Source: Flaviflagellibacter rhizophilus (GTDB taxonomy: Bacteria > Pseudomonadota > Alphaproteobacteria > Rhizobiales > Methylopilaceae). From it: a stretch of 64,000 nucleotides of DNA. The stretch is taken from the NCBI RefSeq assembly GCF_033898525.1, contig NZ_JAXAFJ010000002.1, forward strand, positions 186,001 to 250,000, written 5' to 3'. A program made the position numbers and the translations under genes. How positions within the stretch are numbered: the first letter of the stretch is position 1; every line of letters starts with the position of its first letter. Of the stretch, positions 15,856 through 24,924 are shown one piece after another. Below the pieces are notes generated by a model that made no database searches, was not told the origin of the DNA, and was given only the letters and a program-made list of their open reading frames with translations.

Positions 15856-17679
15856 ATGTGCGGTATTGTCGGAATCCTGGGCAACAAGCCTGTTGCCCCG
15901 CAGATCGTGGACGCGCTGAAGCGTCTCGAATATCGCGGCTATGATTCCGCGGGCGTCGCCACTTTGGAAGATGGCGAGCTCGACCGCCGCCGCGCGCCCG
16001 GCAAGCTGCGTTATCTGGAGGAAAAGCTGGAGAGCGAGCCGCTTGGCGGCAATGCCGGGATCGGCCACACCCGGTGGGCCACCCATGGCGGACCCAGCGA
16101 AGAGAACGCCCATCCGCACTCCACGGCCCGCGTTGCGGTGGTGCACAATGGCATCATCGAGAACTACAAGGAGCTGAAGTCCGAGCTCATCGCTCAGGGT
16201 GTCCATTTCTCCAGCGAGACGGACACCGAGGTGATCGCCCACCTCGTTTCAGAACAGCTCGACGCCGGCAAGACGCCGGAACAGGCCGTGCCCGCCGTGC
16301 TGTCGCGTCTGCGCGGGGCCTTCGCGCTGGCCTTTCTGTTCCGAGGCGAGGACGATCTCATGATCGGCGCCCGGCGCGGCAGTCCCCTCGCCGTCGGGTA
16401 CGGCAATGGCGAGATGTTCCTGGGCTCCGACGCCATCGCGCTCGCGCCCTTCACCGACCGGATCAGCTATCTCGACGACGGCGATTGCGCGGTCATGACC
16501 CGTCGCGGTGTCACGGTGCGCGACTGCGATGGCTCGGGTGCTGCCGTGTCGCGCACGATCCAGCGCTCGCTCGCCAGCGCCGCCCAGATCGACAAGGGCA
16601 ATTACCGCCACTTCATGGCCAAAGAGATCGCGGAGCAGCCGGAGGTCGTCGGGCATACGCTGTCGCACCATCTCGACATGAGCGCGGGCCGCGCCCGGGT
16701 TCCCGAGGGCCTCGACTTCGCGGCGCTTGATCGTCTCGCCATTTCGGCTTGCGGCACGGCCTTCTATGCCGGCCTCGTGGCGCGCTACTGGTTCGAGAAA
16801 TATGCGCGGATGCCGGTCGACATCGACATCGCATCGGAGTTCCGCTACCGCGAGCCGCCGCTGAATGGCGGCGGTCTCGGCATCCTCATCTCGCAGTCCG
16901 GCGAAACCGCCGACACGCTGGCAACTTTGCGCCATTGCCGCCAGCAGGGCATGCAGATCGCCTCAGTGGTCAATGTCCCGACCTCCACCATTGCCCGGGA
17001 ATCTGATGTCGCCCTGCCTACGCTCGCCGGGCCTGAGATCGGCGTTGCTTCCACCAAGGCGTTTACGTGCCAGCTGGCGACGCTTGCGAGCCTTGTCATC
17101 GCCGCCGGCCGCGCGCGCGGGGTGCTGGGCGCCGACGACGAGGCCGAGCTTGTCGGTGCTCTCATCGAACTGCCGCGCCTGATGGCCGAGACGCTGAAGC
17201 TCGAGCCGCAGATCGAGGAACTGGCGCGGACCTTCGCCAAGGTGCAGGACGCGCTCTATCTCGGCCGTGGCACCAGCTATCCCATCGCCATGGAAGGCGC
17301 GCTGAAGCTCAAGGAAATCTCCTACATCCACGCCGAAGGCTATGCGGCTGGCGAGCTAAAGCACGGACCGATCGCATTGGTCGACGAGAAGGTGCCGGTG
17401 GTGGTGCTGGCGCCGTTCGACAACCTTTTCGAGAAGACCGTCTCGAACATGCAGGAAGTGGCGGCCCGTGGCGGCAAGATCGTGCTTGTGACGGACGCTG
17501 CCGGTGCCGAACATGCCGGCGAAACGCTGAAGACCCTGGTGCTGCCCTCGGCCCACCCCTTCGTGACGCCCATCCTCTACGCGCTGCCCATGCAATTGCT
17601 GGCCTATCACACGGCCGTGTTCATGGGCACCGACGTGGACCAGCCGCGCAATCTGGCGAAGTCCGTTACCGTGGAGTGA
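15856..17679 (+). CDS. glmS: glutamine--fructose-6-phosphate aminotransferase (isomerizing)
   Basis: 607 residues, full length. The start is fixed by the catalytic cysteine: MCGIVGILGN, where Cys becomes the N-terminal nucleophile of the glutaminase domain. The glutaminase part (1-240) has GHTRWATHG and HNGIIENY. Two SIS sugar-isomerase domains follow (SACGTAFYAG, SQSGETADT, then GRGTSYPIAMEGALKLKE). The C-terminal AKSVTVE is the family ending. It makes glucosamine-6-phosphate for the GlmU pathway next door. No glmS ribozyme-like element was evident in the 134 bp upstream. Confidence 0.98.
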   Translation: MCGIVGILGNKPVAPQIVDALKRLEYRGYDSAGVATLEDGELDRRRAPGKLRYLEEKLESEPLGGNAGIGHTRWATHGGPSEENAHPHSTARVAVVHNGIIENYKELKSELIAQGVHFSSETDTEVIAHLVSEQLDAGKTPEQAVPAVLSRLRGAFALAFLFRGEDDLMIGARRGSPLAVGYGNGEMFLGSDAIALAPFTDRISYLDDGDCAVMTRRGVTVRDCDGSGAAVSRTIQRSLASAAQIDKGNYRHFMAKEIAEQPEVVGHTLSHHLDMSAGRARVPEGLDFAALDRLAISACGTAFYAGLVARYWFEKYARMPVDIDIASEFRYREPPLNGGGLGILISQSGETADTLATLRHCRQQGMQIASVVNVPTSTIARESDVALPTLAGPEIGVASTKAFTCQLATLASLVIAAGRARGVLGADDEAELVGALIELPRLMAETLKLEPQIEELARTFAKVQDALYLGRGTSYPIAMEGALKLKEISYIHAEGYAAGELKHGPIALVDEKVPVVVLAPFDNLFEKTVSNMQEVAARGGKIVLVTDAAGAEHAGETLKTLVLPSAHPFVTPILYALPMQLLAYHTAVFMGTDVDQPRNLAKSVTVE

Positions 17680-17685
17680 GTGCGC

Positions 17686-18078
17686 TCAGGAACCGGTCGG
17701 GTTGCTCGGCCGCGTTCCGACATAGATCGCCGATGCTACGAGCAGCACGGCCGTGATCGCGAAGGCGTAGCGGGGCGCACCCGAAAACCAGACGATGACG
17801 AGCGACAGCGCCATGCCGGACAGCGCAAATGCCTTGCCGCGCACGGAGATCGACCCGTCGCGGCGCCACGCGACCACCTCCGGTCCAAGCTGTGGGTGGT
17901 TGAGCAGCCAGAGCTCGAAGCGTGGCGAGGATCGCGAGAAGCAGGCAGCAGCAAGAATCAGGAAGATGGTGCCGGGCAGGAGGGGCAGGACAACGCCGAC
18001 GACACCGATGGCCAGGAGGATCCAGCCCGCGACGAAAAAGAGCGGTCGCAGTGGGTCCGGGTTGGGTGTGGTGGCCAT
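17686..18078 (-). CDS. DUF454 (YbaN-like) membrane protein
   Basis: 130 residues with four hydrophobic stretches. The family opening FFVAGWILLAIGVVGVVLPLLPGT and the following AAACFSRSSPRFELWLLNHPQLGP match DUF454/YbaN, small inner-membrane proteins of unknown function. It converges on glmS with a 6-bp gap and is divergent from the DUF502 gene, with about 100 bp of shared upstream region. Confidence 0.88.
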   Translation of the reverse strand: MATTPNPDPLRPLFFVAGWILLAIGVVGVVLPLLPGTIFLILAAACFSRSSPRFELWLLNHPQLGPEVVAWRRDGSISVRGKAFALSGMALSLVIVWFSGAPRYAFAITAVLLVASAIYVGTRPSNPTGS

Positions 18079-18176
18079 GTCAGAGGTTTTGGACCCGCAC
18101 CGCTCCGCCTACAAGTGGTTGCCAAAACATCTGAGCGATTCCAATCTGTTGCGCATGACGGGGAGATGTGCGGATC

Positions 18177-18905
18177 ATGGGTAGCAAGCAGCCGACGACA
18201 CCGCCGCTGCTGTCCCCGGAGCCCACGCCCGGCAGGGGCTCGTTCGGCGCTCGCGTCAGGGCCTATTTCTTCACCGGCCTTCTCGTGGCCGGCCCCTTGG
18301 CCATCACCGCCTACATCACCTGGTGGCTCATCGCGCTGATCGACGGCTGGATGCGGCCCTTGATTCCGACCGCCTACAATCCCGAGACCTATCTTCGGTT
18401 TTCCGTTCCGGGGGTGGGGCTTCTCGCAGCCTTCGTCGGCCTGACGCTGCTGGGTTTCCTGACCGCCAATCTCGTCGGCCGCTCCTTCGTCGCGTTCGGT
18501 GAACGGCTGCTCGACCGCACCCCCTTCGTCCGCTCGCTCTACAAGGGCGTGAAGCAGATTTTCGAGACCGTATTCAAGCAGGATGGGACGAGCTTCCGGC
18601 GTGTTGGCCTGATCGAATGGCCGGGGCCGGGCTTGTGGTCGATCTGCCTTGTGTCCGAACACACGCGCGGGCGGCTTGCGGCGGCGATGCCGGGGGACGG
18701 CTACCTCAACGTGTTCGTGCCCTGCACGCCCAACCCGACAACCGGCTATTTCGTCGTGATGCACGAGAGCCTGATCAAGGACCTCGATGTCAGCACCGAC
18801 GAGGCCTTCAAGATGATCATGTCCATGGGCATCATCCAGCCGGAAGACCGCCTTCCGCAACTGGCGGCGCTTCCGCCGCAGGCCGCCGAGCCTAGCCTGC
18901 CCTGA
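18177..18905 (+). CDS. DUF502 membrane protein
   Basis: 242 residues. The family hallmarks are two helices (YFFTGLLVAGPLAITAYITWW and GLLAAFVGLTLLGFLTANLVG), then ERLLDRTPFVRSLYKGVKQIFET and PCTPNPTTGYFVVM. Function is unknown; the proteins are inner-membrane and widespread in proteobacteria and plants. The ATG at 18177 is preferred to the GTG at 18168 because GGGAG lies 11 bases before the ATG but only 2 before the GTG. The 3' end overlaps the convergent recG by 14 bp, and both stop codons sit in or beside a small GCCTGC/GCAGGC inverted repeat. Confidence 0.9.
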   Translation: MGSKQPTTPPLLSPEPTPGRGSFGARVRAYFFTGLLVAGPLAITAYITWWLIALIDGWMRPLIPTAYNPETYLRFSVPGVGLLAAFVGLTLLGFLTANLVGRSFVAFGERLLDRTPFVRSLYKGVKQIFETVFKQDGTSFRRVGLIEWPGPGLWSICLVSEHTRGRLAAAMPGDGYLNVFVPCTPNPTTGYFVVMHESLIKDLDVSTDEAFKMIMSMGIIQPEDRLPQLAALPPQAAEPSLP

Positions 18906-20985
18906 GCAGGCGAGCGGCATCGTCCTTCTCGAACAGGTAGAGCAAAGCGCGGAGCGCCTCTCCACGTGGGCTCTTCAGCAGCGGGTCGCGATCAAGGATC
19001 AGGATAGCGTCCTTCCGGGCCGCCTCCAGCAGTTCGCCGCTGATCTCCACATTCGCCAGCCGCGTTGCCGCCAGCCCGCTCTGCCGTGTGCCGAGCACCT
19101 CGCCTTCGCCGCGCAGCCGCAGATCCTCCTCGGCTATGCGGAAGCCATCCTCGGTCTCGCGCACGATCTTGAGGCGTGCCTCGGCGGTTTCCCCGAGCGG
19201 CCCCTTGTAGATGAGGAGGCAGGATGACTTGGCCGAGCCACGGCCCACTCGTCCGCGTAGCTGGTGAAGCTGCGAGAGGCCGAAGCGCTCCGCATGCTCG
19301 ATGACCATGATGCTGGCTTCCGGCACATCGACGCCGACCTCGATGACCGTGGTGGCAACCAGGATGCGCGTTTCGCCGGCCGCGAAGCGCGCCATCACGG
19401 CATCCTTCTCCGGCCCCTTCATCTTGCCGTGGACCAGCGACACCTGACCGGGGAAATGGTGGTCGAGGTCGCGGAAGCGTTCCTCGGCCGCTGCCGCGTC
19501 CACCAGTTCCGACTCGGCGACCAACGGACACACCCAGTAGACCCGGGCTCCCGTCTCCAGCGCTCGGCTCAACCCTTCGAAAACCTCGTCCAGCCGCTCG
19601 TTCGAGACGAGCCGCGTGTCGATGGGGTGGCGCCCGGCCGGTTTCTCGTAGAGCGCGGAGATGTCCATGTCGCCGAAATAGGTCAGCACGAGAGTGCGCG
19701 GGATCGGCGTTGCCGTCATGACCAGCACGTCCACGGCTTCACCCTTGGCGGCGAGGGCAAGGCGCTGGTGCACGCCGAAGCGGTGCTGCTCGTCCACCAC
19801 GGCGAAGGCGAGATCGTGGAACACCACATGGTCCTGAAACAGGGCGTGCGTGCCGATCAGGATGTGGATGTCTCCCGACGCCGCGCCGGCCAGAATGGCT
19901 TCGCGATCGCGGCCTTTCTCGCGGCCCGTCAGGATGGCGACGTTCAGCCCGGAGCCTTCGGCCAGGCGGCTGATGGTCTTGAGGTGCTGTCGGGCCAGGA
20001 TTTCGGTCGGCGCCATCATGGCGCATTGCCGCCCGGCTTCCAGCACGGAAGCCATCGCGAGGAGGGCAACCACCGTCTTGCCGGCTCCCACATCGCCCTG
20101 CAGCAGGCGCAGCATGCGCTCGGGCGAGGCAAGGTCTCCGCGGATTTCGGTTACGGAGCGTTCCTGCGAAGGGGTGAGCTCGAAGGGCAACGCGGCTTCG
20201 AGACGCCGGGAGATGCGTCCATCGCCTGCGGTCGAGCGCCCGTGCTCGCGCTTCATGTTCGCGCGGACAAGACCGAGCGCCAATTGACCCGACAACAGCT
20301 CGTCATAGGCAAGCCTGTGGCGGGCCGGGTTCTCCGGCGCGATGTCTTCCGGCTGGTGCGGCGCGTGAAGCTGGCGCAGCGCCTCACGGAAACCCGGCCA
20401 GCCACGCGCCGCAGGCATGTTCGGCTCCTGCCATTCCGGAAGCACGGGAGCAGCATCCAGCGCCGCGCGTGCCGCCCGCGAGATCAGGCCGAGAGTGACG
20501 CCTTCCACGAGCGGGTACACCGGTTCGATGGTCGGCAGCTTGGAAAGCCCGGCCTCGTCCAGGATGCGGTCCGGATGGACCATCTGGAGCATGCCGTCAT
20601 AGCTCTCCAGCTTTCCGGACACCCAGCGCTTGGCGCCGACCGGCAGCTGGCGCTCCACATAGTTCCGCTGCGCGCCGAAGAAGACCAAAGTCAGAAACCC
20701 GGTCCCGTCCGTCATCACCACGCGATGCGGAGCCTTTGGCCTGTTGCGCGGCGGGGCCTGATGCTCGTCCACTGTGACCTCGACCGTGACCACGGTTCCG
20801 GGCTCAGCTGCGGAGAGCTTGGGCCGCGCGCGGCGGTCCACGAAGCCGGACGGCAGGTGGAAAAGCACATCGACGACGCGCGGATCGGGGCCGAGCAGCC
20901 GTGTCAGCGGAAGAACGCTTTTCGCGCCGAAGCCGCTCAGGCTCTCGACGGAGGCGAACAGGGGATTGAGGATGGCGGGACGCAT
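18892..20985 (-). CDS. recG: ATP-dependent DNA helicase RecG
   Basis: 697 residues, full length. It remodels stalled replication forks and branched DNA. The N-terminal wedge/OB part (about 1-250) is followed by the helicase domain, with Walker A GDVGAGKTV, the DEQH box in AVVDEQHRFGVHQR, TATPIPRTL, and the C-terminal LHQLRGRVGRG and GEVLGTRQSG segments. It converges on the DUF502 gene. It is divergent from sdhE and mfd, with 113 bp between starts, an arrangement I know from related alphaproteobacteria. No LexA-type GTTC-N7-GTTC site was found in that gap. Confidence 0.98.
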   Translation of the reverse strand: MRPAILNPLFASVESLSGFGAKSVLPLTRLLGPDPRVVDVLFHLPSGFVDRRARPKLSAAEPGTVVTVEVTVDEHQAPPRNRPKAPHRVVMTDGTGFLTLVFFGAQRNYVERQLPVGAKRWVSGKLESYDGMLQMVHPDRILDEAGLSKLPTIEPVYPLVEGVTLGLISRAARAALDAAPVLPEWQEPNMPAARGWPGFREALRQLHAPHQPEDIAPENPARHRLAYDELLSGQLALGLVRANMKREHGRSTAGDGRISRRLEAALPFELTPSQERSVTEIRGDLASPERMLRLLQGDVGAGKTVVALLAMASVLEAGRQCAMMAPTEILARQHLKTISRLAEGSGLNVAILTGREKGRDREAILAGAASGDIHILIGTHALFQDHVVFHDLAFAVVDEQHRFGVHQRLALAAKGEAVDVLVMTATPIPRTLVLTYFGDMDISALYEKPAGRHPIDTRLVSNERLDEVFEGLSRALETGARVYWVCPLVAESELVDAAAAEERFRDLDHHFPGQVSLVHGKMKGPEKDAVMARFAAGETRILVATTVIEVGVDVPEASIMVIEHAERFGLSQLHQLRGRVGRGSAKSSCLLIYKGPLGETAEARLKIVRETEDGFRIAEEDLRLRGEGEVLGTRQSGLAATRLANVEISGELLEAARKDAILILDRDPLLKSPRGEALRALLYLFEKDDAARLLRAG

Positions 20986-21098
20986 GGGGCAGGGCGACCG
21001 TGCCCCGAACCGAAGCCGCCATCAAGACGCTTCTCGTGCGCCGTTCCCGCACCTTCGACGAACGCGCGGTTGCAGCGGCGCCGTCAAGTGCCTAATCC

Positions 21099-21398
21099 AT
21101 GGGGGTGACCGGAACGACCGCCGACCATCCTGACCTCGACCCCCGCCGCCGCCGCGCCCTTTTCCGAGCATGGCACCGGGGTACGCGCGAGATGGACTTC
21201 ATCCTCGGACGTTTTGCCGATGCCGAGATTGCCGGCATGAACGATGACGATCTCGACACGTTCGAACATCTGCTGCAGGCGATCGATGCGGACCTGCTGG
21301 CCTGGGTCTCGGGCGGGCGCATCCCTCCCGAGGAGTACAGGAGCGCATTGTTCGAGCGCATCCGCGCCTTCCATGGACTGCCGGCGCGTCCGGTGTGA
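21099..21398 (+). CDS. sdhE: succinate dehydrogenase assembly factor (FAD assembly)
   Basis: 99 residues of the SdhE/Sdh5/YgfY family, which helps attach FAD covalently to the succinate dehydrogenase flavoprotein. The RGxxE signature appears as HRGTREMDF, and DLDTFEHLLQAIDADLLAWVSG is the typical second half. It lies 12 bp ahead of mfd, so the two are likely cotranscribed although functionally unrelated. Confidence 0.93.
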   Translation: MGVTGTTADHPDLDPRRRRALFRAWHRGTREMDFILGRFADAEIAGMNDDDLDTFEHLLQAIDADLLAWVSGGRIPPEEYRSALFERIRAFHGLPARPV

Positions 21399-21410
21399 TC
21401 TGGTGAGTTT

Positions 21411-24400
21411 ATGCTGAAGCACGCCGAAGTGCTGGCCCGTGGCGGCCAGCTTGTCTTTGCCCACACGCCCGATGGCATGGATGCCCTCGTGGTGGCCGAT
21501 CTCGCGCGGGCACTTGCGCGCGGCAACCGCGATGCGCCGGCGGCCATACTGCATGTCAGCCGAGAGCGGTCGCGGATGCAGAACATGGAGCGGGCGCTCG
21601 CCTTCTTCGCGCCGGATGTGGATGTGCTGCTGTTCCCCTCATGGGACGTGCTGCCCTATGACCGCGCCTCGCCGAACCCGGCGATCTCCGCGCAGCGCAT
21701 GACGACGCTCGCCCGGCTGGCCCGCACCAAGCAGGGCGACAAGCCGCGCGTGGTGCTGACCACGTCCAACGCCCTGGTGCAGCGGGTCACGAGCCGCGCG
21801 GCCATCGCCGCGCAGAGCCTGTCGGTCGCGCCGGGAAATGCGGTGAACTCGGACAATCTCATCGGCTGGCTGGAGACCAACGGCTTCCTGCGGGCCTCGA
21901 CGGTGCGCGACACCGGTGAATACGCCGTGCGTGGCGGCATCATCGACCTGTTTCCGCCGGGCCTTCCCGCGCCGGTGCGGCTCGACTTCTTCGGCGACAC
22001 GCTGGAATCCATTCGGCCCTTCGACCCCGAGACGCAGCGCTCCACGAGCCAGCTCCGCTCGCTCGATCTGGTGCCGGTCAGCGAAGTGCTGCTGACGCAG
22101 GACACGATGCGCCGCTTCCGCCAGTCCTACGTGGCGGAGTTCGGCACGCCGCAGCGCGGCGACCCGCTCTATGAGGCGGTGAGCGAGGGGCGGCGCTATC
22201 CCGGCGTGGAGCATTGGCTGCCGCTGTTCAGCGACGGCATGGAAACGCTGCTGGACCATGTGCCCGGTGCGGCCGTCGTGCTTGACCACCAGGCCGAGGA
22301 TGCCATCAGCCAGCGGCTCAATCAGGTGGCGGATTACTACGACGCCCGAGTTTCGACGCCGGATGCCGGCGGCGCGCCCTACAAGCCGCTGAAGCCGAAC
22401 CGGCTCTACCTCGCCGAGGACGAACTGAAATCCCGACTGGAAGAGGCGGCACTGGCGCGCCTCCACCCGTTCGAGGCGGAAGCTCCCAAGGGTGCGAAGC
22501 TGGTCGACGCCGGCGGACGTCCGGGGCGGTCGTTCGCTCCGGAACGCGCGAACGAGAATGCCAATGTGTTCGAGGAAGCGGCCCGCCACATCCGGGGGCT
22601 TCAGGAGGTCGGCAAGCGCGTGATCGTCGCCGCGTGGTCTGACGGCGCGCGTGAGCGGCTGGCCCATGTGCTGGGCGACCATGGGCTTGAGGACGTGCGG
22701 GAAGTCCCGCGCTGGGCCGATGCGCAGGGGCTGAAGACCGGTGCCGTGGCCCTTGCCGTGCTCGGGCTGGAAGCTGGCTTCGAGACGCCTGACATCGCCA
22801 TAGTGGCCGAGCAGGACATTCTCGGCGACCGGCTGGCGCGTGGCCGCAAGAAGCCGCGCCGGGCGCAGGACTTCCTGACCGAGTCGACGGGTCTCTCGGC
22901 GGGCGACATCGTGGTCCATGTCGATCACGGCATCGGCCGCTTCGTCGCCCTCAAGGCCATCGAGGCGCTGGGTGCGCCGCATGACTGTCTTGAAATCGTC
23001 TATGCCGGCGACACCAAGCTGTACCTCCCGGTCGAGAACATCGAGCTTCTGTCGCGCTACGGGTCCGAGGACACCGAGGTCCAGCTCGATCGCCTCGGCG
23101 GCGCTGGGTGGCAGAACCGCAAGGCCAAGCTCAAGCAGCGCATCCGCGAGATGGCGGGCGAGCTCATCAAGGTGGCCGCGCAACGCCAGACGCGGGAAGC
23201 CACGCGCCTGCTGCTGGCGGACACGATGTACGAGGAGTTCGCGGCCAAGTTCCCGTACGACGAGACGGAAGACCAGCTCAACGCCATCAACGCCGTGCTG
23301 GACGACCTCGCGGCCGGCCGCCCCATGGACCGCCTCGTCTGCGGCGATGTGGGCTTCGGCAAGACCGAGGTTGCCCTGCGTGCTGCCTTCGTCACCGCCA
23401 TGAACGGCAAGCAGGTGGCCGTCGTGGTGCCGACCACCCTTCTGGCGCGCCAGCACTTCCGTGGCTTCGAGGAGCGGTTCCGCGGGTTTCCGCTGAAGGT
23501 CGCGCAGGCCTCGCGCTTCGTCAGCCAGGCCGACATGAAGAAGACGAAGGAAGGCCTCGCATCCGGCGATGTCGATGTCGTGGTCGGCACGCATGCGCTG
23601 CTCAGCAAGGCCATCAACTTCAAGGATCTCGGCCTCGTCATCGTCGACGAGGAGCAGCATTTCGGCGTGGCCCACAAGGAGCGCCTGAAGCAGCTGCGCG
23701 CCGATGTGCATGTGCTGACGCTGACCGCCACGCCGATCCCGCGCACCCTGCAACTGGCGCTGACCGGCGTCCGCGAACTGTCCATCATCGCCACGCCACC
23801 CGTCGACCGGCTTGCCGTGCGCACCTATGTGGCGCCGTTCGATCCGCTGGTGGTGCGGGAAGCCTTGCTGCGCGAGCGCTATCGCGGCGGGCAGAGCTTC
23901 TACGTCGCGCCGCGCCTCGAGGACATCAAGGTCATCACCGCGTTCCTCGAAGCCCATGTTCCCGAGGTGAAGTTCATCGTCGGCCATGGCCAGATGGCCG
24001 CGGGCGACCTGGAGGACGTGATGAGCGCCTTCTACGAGGGCAAATACGATGTGCTGGTCTCCACCACCATCGTGGAATCCGGGCTCGACATTCCGAACGC
24101 CAACACGCTCATCGTCCATCGCGCTGATATGTTCGGTCTCGCGCAGCTCTACCAGCTGCGCGGCCGTGTCGGACGCGCCAAGACGCGTGCCTACGCTATC
24201 CTGACCACACCCGAGCACAAGACGCTGACGGTGAACGCCGAGAAGCGGCTGAAGGTGCTGCAGTCACTCGACAGCCTGGGCGCCGGCTTCCAGCTGGCGA
24301 CACACGATCTCGACATCCGCGGCGCGGGCAACCTGCTGGGCGACGAGCAGTCCGGCCATATCCGCGAGGTCGGCTACGAGCTCTACCAGCAGATGCTGGA

Positions 24401-24920
24401 GGAGGCGATCGAGGCGCTGAAGGAGGGCGGCGAAGTCCAGGTTCAGGAGCAGTGGTCGCCGCAGATCGCCATCGGCACACCGGTGCTGATTCCGGAGACC
24501 TACATCGAGGATCTGGAGCTGCGGCTCGGCCTCTACCGCCGGCTGTCCTCCCTGAGCGAGGACGAGGACATTGCGGCCTTTGGCGCCGAGCTGAAGGACC
24601 GCTTCGGCCCACGCCCGCCGGAGGTGGACCATCTGCTCAAGATCGTCCGCATGAAGGCCCTGTGCCGCCGCGCCAATGTCGAGAAGATCGATGCCGGGCC
24701 GAAGGGCGTGGTGCTGTCCTTCCGGGACAACCACTTCGCCAATCCAGACGGGCTGATCCAGTGGCTGGCCAAGGAGCGGGACGTGAAGCTGCGGCCCGAT
24801 TTCAAGCTGGTCTTCAAGCGCGAATGGACCACGCCGGACCTGCGCCTCAAAGGCACGACGAACCTGATGAAGTCACTGGTGAAGATCGCCGAGGCCGGGA
24901 AAACCGTGGCGGCCGCCTGA
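21411..24920 (+). CDS. mfd: transcription-repair coupling factor
   Basis: 1169 residues, the usual length. Mfd removes RNA polymerase stalled at DNA lesions and recruits UvrA. The UvrB-like N-terminal region is residues about 1-350. The RNA polymerase-interacting domain (around 490-560) contains LSAGDIVVHVDHGIGRF. The RecG-like motor has Walker A GDVGFGKTE, the DEEQ box VIVDEEQHFGVAHKE and TATPIPRTLQLA, and the translocation motif LYQLRGRVGR. The C-terminal D7 domain follows residue 1000. It ends 4 bp from the convergent YejA-like gene. Confidence 0.98.
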   Translation: MLKHAEVLARGGQLVFAHTPDGMDALVVADLARALARGNRDAPAAILHVSRERSRMQNMERALAFFAPDVDVLLFPSWDVLPYDRASPNPAISAQRMTTLARLARTKQGDKPRVVLTTSNALVQRVTSRAAIAAQSLSVAPGNAVNSDNLIGWLETNGFLRASTVRDTGEYAVRGGIIDLFPPGLPAPVRLDFFGDTLESIRPFDPETQRSTSQLRSLDLVPVSEVLLTQDTMRRFRQSYVAEFGTPQRGDPLYEAVSEGRRYPGVEHWLPLFSDGMETLLDHVPGAAVVLDHQAEDAISQRLNQVADYYDARVSTPDAGGAPYKPLKPNRLYLAEDELKSRLEEAALARLHPFEAEAPKGAKLVDAGGRPGRSFAPERANENANVFEEAARHIRGLQEVGKRVIVAAWSDGARERLAHVLGDHGLEDVREVPRWADAQGLKTGAVALAVLGLEAGFETPDIAIVAEQDILGDRLARGRKKPRRAQDFLTESTGLSAGDIVVHVDHGIGRFVALKAIEALGAPHDCLEIVYAGDTKLYLPVENIELLSRYGSEDTEVQLDRLGGAGWQNRKAKLKQRIREMAGELIKVAAQRQTREATRLLLADTMYEEFAAKFPYDETEDQLNAINAVLDDLAAGRPMDRLVCGDVGFGKTEVALRAAFVTAMNGKQVAVVVPTTLLARQHFRGFEERFRGFPLKVAQASRFVSQADMKKTKEGLASGDVDVVVGTHALLSKAINFKDLGLVIVDEEQHFGVAHKERLKQLRADVHVLTLTATPIPRTLQLALTGVRELSIIATPPVDRLAVRTYVAPFDPLVVREALLRERYRGGQSFYVAPRLEDIKVITAFLEAHVPEVKFIVGHGQMAAGDLEDVMSAFYEGKYDVLVSTTIVESGLDIPNANTLIVHRADMFGLAQLYQLRGRVGRAKTRAYAILTTPEHKTLTVNAEKRLKVLQSLDSLGAGFQLATHDLDIRGAGNLLGDEQSGHIREVGYELYQQMLEEAIEALKEGGEVQVQEQWSPQIAIGTPVLIPETYIEDLELRLGLYRRLSSLSEDEDIAAFGAELKDRFGPRPPEVDHLLKIVRMKALCRRANVEKIDAGPKGVVLSFRDNHFANPDGLIQWLAKERDVKLRPDFKLVFKREWTTPDLRLKGTTNLMKSLVKIAEAGKTVAAA

Positions 24921-24924
24921 GCGG

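Noticed and set aside
20986..21098. LexA (SOS) box in the recG-sdhE gap
   Set aside because: No GTTC-N7-GTTC or GAAC-N7-GAAC arrangement fits; GTTC-like fragments are off by spacing or base.
21639..24218. Very long antisense reading frame (859 codons) opposite mfd
   Set aside because: High-GC codon bias of mfd keeps the opposite strand free of stops; the translation has no family likeness and is rich in His, Arg and Gln as such shadows are.
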